From the NCBI GenBank assembly GCA_006386115.1, contig VFIW01000034.1, positions 1 through 64,000 on the forward strand: a stretch of DNA of 64,000 nucleotides, written 5' to 3'. A model generated the notes under the pieces. The model saw nothing but the letters and a program-made list of their open reading frames with translations, searched no databases and was not told the DNA's origin. Below, piece by piece: positions 59,717 through 64,000 of the stretch. Source of the stretch: Globisporangium splendens (lineage: Eukaryota; Oomycota; Peronosporomycetes; Pythiales; Pythiaceae). Both the position numbers and the translations under genes were made by a program. How positions within the stretch are numbered: position 1 is the stretch's first letter; each line of letters begins with the position of its first letter.

Positions 59717-62330
59717 TCCCCCCAGACTTGACTTCGCGTTGGGAGTCTTGAAACTCTTGAAGGAGTCGATTCCAATGCGAAACATGGCGGATGTTCTTCT
59801 CGCATTCCCACGTACTCTCGTGCGCAGGATACCCGAGCCACTTGACCAACCACATTCGTTGGCGGTTGTGGGTTTTACTGCGAAGTAGTGCTTCCACAAC
59901 GTGCAGAGCCTCGCCAGTCTCGTCGTCGAGGATCACGGGGGCTGCCTTCGGAATTGGTCTTGAATGGAACTTGGTTGGATTCTCAACGTAGTGGCTAAGC
60001 AACTCCACGTTGAACGCTGGATGCAAGCGCTTCATGTTTGGAGGCAACACCAATCGAGCCACATTCTTGTTCACCATTGAGTCGATCTTAAACGGTCCAA
60101 CCTTCTTCGCTGCCAACTTCGCCTTTTGGAGAGAGATGCTTTGAGCGACCGTCTTCAAGGGTAGATTCTTCGTATCTAACATAACGAGATCACCAGCGTT
60201 AAATTCCACTTCGCGACGCTTCCTGTCGTAGTATTTTTTCTGGCGCTCTTGAGCTTGCTTGAGGTTCTCTTGGGCTAGCTTGACGACTTGTTGGCGCTTC
60301 TCCGCAAAGTCCTTGGCAAACTCAGCTATATTTACTGGTTCGAAGTTTCCTTCGTCGACGCCGAACTCTTGGGCAATTAGGTTGCGCACCTTTCTTCCAG
60401 TGTCGACTTCAAACGGTGTGAACTTGGTCGACTCATTAACAAGAGTTGCATGAGCAAACTCGATCGTTCCAAGGTGGCTCACCCAATCGTCTCCATGGTA
60501 TGACACCATGCATCGCAGCGCATCTTCCAACACGAGGTTCTGACGCTCGGTTTGTCCGTCTGCTTGCACGCGATGAGACGTTGTCATGCTCAGCTTGATA
60601 CCCATGAGCTTGGTCAACGACTTCCAAAAGTCCGACGTGAACTTGGGATCGCGGTCACTGATGATGACCTTCGGCAAACCGTGGTGACGAACCACTGCCT
60701 CGAAGAATACCTTGGCGGTACCTTCGGCATCTGCTGTCGAGTGTGTTGGATGGTACTTCGGACGCTTCGACAACTTATCCACCGTGACAAAGATTGCATC
60801 AAAACCTTCGGACACTAGAAGTCCGGTGATGAAATCCATCGACACAACATCCCAGCATTCTTGGGGCGTCGGAATTGGCATCATCAAGCCGATCTTCTTC
60901 CGATTGTTCGACTTCCATCGTGCACAAGTCTGGTAACTGCCAACATACTCGTGAATGTCTTTTTCCAAGGCGGGCCAGTAATACCATTGAGCCGCCTTTA
61001 GCTGTGTTCGACGAACTCCTGGATGAGCAGCCACAGGAGCATCGTGAAACTCTTGAATAACATCTGTGACCAACTTGCTCGAGTTTGATACACACAATCG
61101 CAACACCGGGTGCTTCGTTCGCAAGAACAGAAGACCGTTGCGCTTCTCGAACTTCTCGTTCCCTTCGCGACTCTGCCACACTTCGGCAAAACTTGGGTCG
61201 CGGGAATAGCCAGTTTGAAAGGCTTTCTTCGTCGCTTCGGACAAGTGAACACTTGCCCACTGCGTGTCGACAGTGTGGACTTGCTCTTGCCGCACTGCCA
61301 CGGCGCGTCTCTCCCCCCGAAAGTCCGCAGCGGAGAGAAAGACGGAGCAATCCGAATCTGGCAAGTGACGTAGAAATGCCGCGGACACCACATGACGAGA
61401 AATAGACTGCGACCGAGCGTGACACGCATCATCGCAAGCGTGCACTTCGGGAGTCGAAACTACGGGCAACTCATCGGATTGCTTGACTTCTTCCGGTCCT
61501 GGTCGAGACAAGACATCAGCCACCACATTGGTACTGCCTTTCACGTGGTGCAGGACAAAATCAAACTGGGAGAAGAACGTCAGCATCCGCGCAAGCTTGG
61601 GAGTCACCTTCGGATGATGTAGCATCCACCGACAAGCCGAATTGTCCGTAAACACGTCGAACTGACGACCATGAAGGTAGTTTCGCCACTTTGACAACGC
61701 AAACTTGATTGCGAGCAGCTCTTTCTCATGAGCAGGCCACTTTTCCTCATACTGCCCAAACTTCTTTGAATAGAAGGCAATGGGAGCGTCAAACCCGTCG
61801 ATCTTTTGAGACAAGACACTGCCCATGCAGTAGCCCGAGGCATCCGTTGTTACCGTGAACCGCCAGTCAAAGTCAGGTAAACGCAACGTCGGAGCCTGTT
61901 GCAGTGCCAACTTCAAGGCACGAAAGGCGTGATCATGTTCGGATGACCATGTCCACTTTGCATCCTTCTTGATCAGCCTATGCAGCGACAATGCAATCCG
62001 CGCAAAGTCGCAAATAAACCGACGATAGTATCCGGCGAGACCGAGAAAACTCAACAATGTCTTCTGCGTCGTCGGAGTAGAATACTTCTCGATCGCGGTT
62101 GTCTTCTTTGCGTCGACTTGGATCCCTTCAGCCGTGACTGTGTGACCGAGGAAATGGACACTGGACTTGCCGAACTCGCACTTGGACAGGCGAGCGTACA
62201 ACTTCTCATGACGGAGGACTTCACAGATCATCGCCAGATGTTGCGCATGATCTTTCATCGAGCGGGAGAAGATACAGATGTCGTCGAGATACACGACAAC
62301 AAACTTGAATTTACCAAAGAGTACTCGCAT
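59676..62330 (-). CDS. H pol: RT C-terminal part, RNase H, integrase, chromodomain
   Basis: 884 codons. Order: RT catalytic VVYLDDICIFSRS, RNase H (TTDASGYCMGSVLSQ, HEKELLAIKFAL, FTDNSACRWML), zinc-binding HDAPVAAHPGVRRTQLKAA with a CARW motif (YQTCARWKSNN in place of the second CxxC), integrase core (MDFITGLLVSEG, ISDRDPKFTSDFW, VQADGQTERQN) and chromodomain MWLVKWLGYPAHESTWECE. The end (SRVPDLARQTRA) is encoded inside the 3' LTR. The apparent start is only the first Met after an amber codon; the frame continues upstream. Confidence 0.9.
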   Translation of the reverse strand: MRVLFGKFKFVVVYLDDICIFSRSMKDHAQHLAMICEVLRHEKLYARLSKCEFGKSSVHFLGHTVTAEGIQVDAKKTTAIEKYSTPTTQKTLLSFLGLAGYYRRFICDFARIALSLHRLIKKDAKWTWSSEHDHAFRALKLALQQAPTLRLPDFDWRFTVTTDASGYCMGSVLSQKIDGFDAPIAFYSKKFGQYEEKWPAHEKELLAIKFALSKWRNYLHGRQFDVFTDNSACRWMLHHPKVTPKLARMLTFFSQFDFVLHHVKGSTNVVADVLSRPGPEEVKQSDELPVVSTPEVHACDDACHARSQSISRHVVSAAFLRHLPDSDCSVFLSAADFRGERRAVAVRQEQVHTVDTQWASVHLSEATKKAFQTGYSRDPSFAEVWQSREGNEKFEKRNGLLFLRTKHPVLRLCVSNSSKLVTDVIQEFHDAPVAAHPGVRRTQLKAAQWYYWPALEKDIHEYVGSYQTCARWKSNNRKKIGLMMPIPTPQECWDVVSMDFITGLLVSEGFDAIFVTVDKLSKRPKYHPTHSTADAEGTAKVFFEAVVRHHGLPKVIISDRDPKFTSDFWKSLTKLMGIKLSMTTSHRVQADGQTERQNLVLEDALRCMVSYHGDDWVSHLGTIEFAHATLVNESTKFTPFEVDTGRKVRNLIAQEFGVDEGNFEPVNIAEFAKDFAEKRQQVVKLAQENLKQAQERQKKYYDRKRREVEFNAGDLVMLDTKNLPLKTVAQSISLQKAKLAAKKVGPFKIDSMVNKNVARLVLPPNMKRLHPAFNVELLSHYVENPTKFHSRPIPKAAPVILDDETGEALHVVEALLRSKTHNRQRMWLVKWLGYPAHESTWECEKNIRHVSHWNRLLQEFQDSQREVKSGGMSRVPDLARQTRA

Positions 62331-62339
62331 AAGACGAGA

Positions 62340-64000
62340 CTATACTCCCGGCATACCCGCTAATCCCATCGGAGCGACACACCATTGGTACGTTTCCTTT
62401 TGCGACCTAAAAGCCGTGTAAGGACGACTGTCAGGCTTCACGCGCATCTGGTGATAAACTTGCGCGAGGTCGGTCACCGTGAATACCGTCGCACCGAGCA
62501 TCTGATCAAAGAGTTCCTCTATGTGCGGTAGAGGAATCTTGGGGATCTTCGTCTGGCTGTTGACATACCGATAGTCGATGACCCAACGTATCGGCACCTT
62601 TGTGTTGCCACTGCGCAGCCATCCAGCGCGCTTCACAGCCATACCCGTCGCGGGATCCTTTTTCGGAACACCGAAGATATTGGAGATCCATGGGGAGTTC
62701 GATACTTCAATCCATCCCTTCTTCACGTTGTCGCGAACGAACTCTTCCAACGCGTCTTGCTCTGTCTTGGACAGACATAACGGCGGGCGCGAGCTTGGCA
62801 CTGCGTCTGGCTTCGGCTGGAGCTCAAAGTTCACAGCACGCTCTGGCGGTAAGCCATCCGGAAGTAACTCCGGGAGACAGTCCGCGAACCGATCAATGAC
62901 AGGTTTCAACTCTGGCGGGACGACTGGAGAAATGTCGTTAACTGCGGACACCTTTACGGCGAACAACTCTTCATACTCTGCATTCTTGATCTTGGAGCAG
63001 ATTTCACTACCGCTGCGCTCGTGCACAGAGGTGTCTTCCGGCAATGCAAACGTCTGCTTTCTCCAATCAATGATCGGGTTGTGCTTGATGAACCATGGCT
63101 GACCGAAGATGACATCGTGGCTGTTGGGTAGATCCCATTCCGTAAACTGCATTGCCTCAAACTTCTTGTCTTGTACTTGGCACGATGCTTCCACCTCGTT
63201 CACTTGTTTCTCGGTCCTTCTGCCGTCGAATCCTTGCGCTTCGATCACTGCTGTATCCAGCACTTTCTTCACCAACCCACGCTGGATCAGGTTGGTCGAG
63301 GCGCCGCTGTCAATTAAAATGCGCACATCATTACCATCAACACGGCCGTTCACCACGAACAGGTTGCTCTTACGCGCAATACCCACTGCGTTTAGCTCCG
63401 CATTGCCAAACACAATGGGATAATCCACTTCATCCACTGTCGCCAGGTTGTGCTCAACCATCGGACTTGATCGACGAGCTCGCTGTGTCGGACGCTGATA
63501 TCTTGAGTTGCGCGTCGTCTGCGGCGCGCTCGCTTGTCTCTGCTGGCGCGGCGTACGACACTCTGACGCTCGATGTCCAGGTCGATTGCAATTGAAGCAA
63601 AGGCGCTGACGCAAACACTCTTCACGACCCAAGACTCGGACATTGTCCACTTCCATCGGACTTGCGCCATTCAGTTGGTATTGGCGATTGTCGAAACGCC
63701 TGTACCTAGGTTCTGAGTGGGACCGACCTCCATCCGCAGAGCGACGATGCGAACGGTCATAGTCCAACGCTAGAGTGATGGCTTCCGACAGCGTTGAACA
63801 TCGGCGATAACGCACCTCCGTTCGGATCGCTGGAGCTAATCCTCGCACAAAGTACATGATCTTGTCGAGCTCACTCATCTCTTGTACTTGTGTGATAACA
63901 TGCCTAAAACGACTGACGTAGCCGTCAAGGCCTCGACTCTGACCCTGGGATAGCTCACCCAACTGGTCACGCAAACGCTCTTGTAGATCGGCGGGAATAA
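62340..64000 (-). CDS. H gag-protease-RT N-terminal part (partial, ends in amber)
   Basis: One frame from the window edge to a TAG at 62340. It contains gag (SRFRHVITQVQEMSELDKIM), a CCHC knuckle CFNCNRPGHRASEC, protease ILIDSGASTNLIQRG and the RT fingers/palm (VIDYRYVNSQTKIPKIPLP, VFTVTDLAQVYHQM, WCVAPMGLAGMPG). The TAG stands where a Trp codon is likely (GV-stop-SRLMRVLFG) and the frame after it is unchanged. Gag and pol are thus a single polyprotein in this family. Confidence 0.9.
   Translation of the reverse strand, partial: IPADLQERLRDQLGELSQGQSRGLDGYVSRFRHVITQVQEMSELDKIMYFVRGLAPAIRTEVRYRRCSTLSEAITLALDYDRSHRRSADGGRSHSEPRYRRFDNRQYQLNGASPMEVDNVRVLGREECLRQRLCFNCNRPGHRASECRTPRQQRQASAPQTTRNSRYQRPTQRARRSSPMVEHNLATVDEVDYPIVFGNAELNAVGIARKSNLFVVNGRVDGNDVRILIDSGASTNLIQRGLVKKVLDTAVIEAQGFDGRRTEKQVNEVEASCQVQDKKFEAMQFTEWDLPNSHDVIFGQPWFIKHNPIIDWRKQTFALPEDTSVHERSGSEICSKIKNAEYEELFAVKVSAVNDISPVVPPELKPVIDRFADCLPELLPDGLPPERAVNFELQPKPDAVPSSRPPLCLSKTEQDALEEFVRDNVKKGWIEVSNSPWISNIFGVPKKDPATGMAVKRAGWLRSGNTKVPIRWVIDYRYVNSQTKIPKIPLPHIEELFDQMLGATVFTVTDLAQVYHQMRVKPDSRPYTAFRSQKETYQWCVAPMGLAGMPGV

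Larger units (their letters stand above)
59523..64000 (-). mobile_element. Chromovirus H (Ty3/Gypsy), running off the right edge
   Basis: A minus-strand element with 3' LTR, polypurine tract (59717-59729), chromodomain, integrase, RNase H, RT, protease and gag. The 5' part lies beyond the window. All recognised domains are in one reading frame, unlike family G. Confidence 0.9.

Noticed and set aside
1..64000. CRISPR arrays, bacterial operons, rRNA genes
   Set aside because: No regularly spaced repeats, ribosome-binding sites or rRNA-like sequence; the gene structure is eukaryotic with spliceosomal introns.

Overview
The window looks like a piece of an oomycete (water mould, stramenopile) nuclear genome. 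The left third holds compact, mostly short-intron eukaryotic genes (introns about 50-120 nt, GT-AG with two possible GC-AG cases). One small gene resembles flagellar proteins. The right two thirds is packed with retrotransposons of types common in oomycetes: a Tx1/L1-like LINE with apurinic endonuclease, RT and RNase H, and chromodomain-bearing Ty3/Gypsy elements. The assignment rests on protein style, intron size and element content; no marker gene proves it.

Region 1-21.4 kb (genes). From left to right: a partial exon at the edge; about 2.5 kb of microsatellite-rich sequence; an FCP1/SCP-type phosphatase; a BCL7-like protein whose frame needs an 8-nt microexon; a convergent minus-strand gene with an IQCK/DPY30-like motif; a long-form tRNase Z with six exons; a short minus-strand gene; a TTD14-like P-loop protein; a minus-strand leucine-rich-repeat/coiled-coil gene; a TenA-ThiD thiamine-salvage fusion; a 3' fragment of a quinone oxidoreductase-like gene; and an F-box protein. 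These are independent housekeeping genes rather than an operon. Several are convergent or divergent with gaps of only 80-250 bp.

Region 21.4-43.1 kb (LINE territory). A degenerate minus-strand ORF precedes two head-to-tail copies of one minus-strand LINE, with a period of 7,020 bp. The first copy is 5'-truncated; the second is almost complete with ORF1. Head-to-head with it on the plus strand is a related LINE remnant whose ORF1 carries an OTU cysteine-protease domain and which stops inside its endonuclease. A tRNA-derived SINE-like unit follows. Its last 38 nt match the 3' end of the minus-strand LINE with one mismatch, as expected if that LINE mobilises it.

Region 43.1-64 kb (LTR retrotransposons). 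An array LTR-G1-LTR-G2-LTR of a minus-strand chromovirus (family G) sits between two pieces of a second chromovirus (family H, 206-bp LTR). In family G, gag and protease are joined by a clear -1 frameshift signal: an in-phase G GGA AAC heptamer followed by a perfect 12-bp hairpin. Between the chromodomain and the 3' LTR lies an intact 349-codon ORF on the opposite strand, kept in both copies. G2 has a long uninterrupted pol; G1 carries several small indels. Family H reads gag-protease-RT in a single frame broken by one amber codon, and runs off the right edge.
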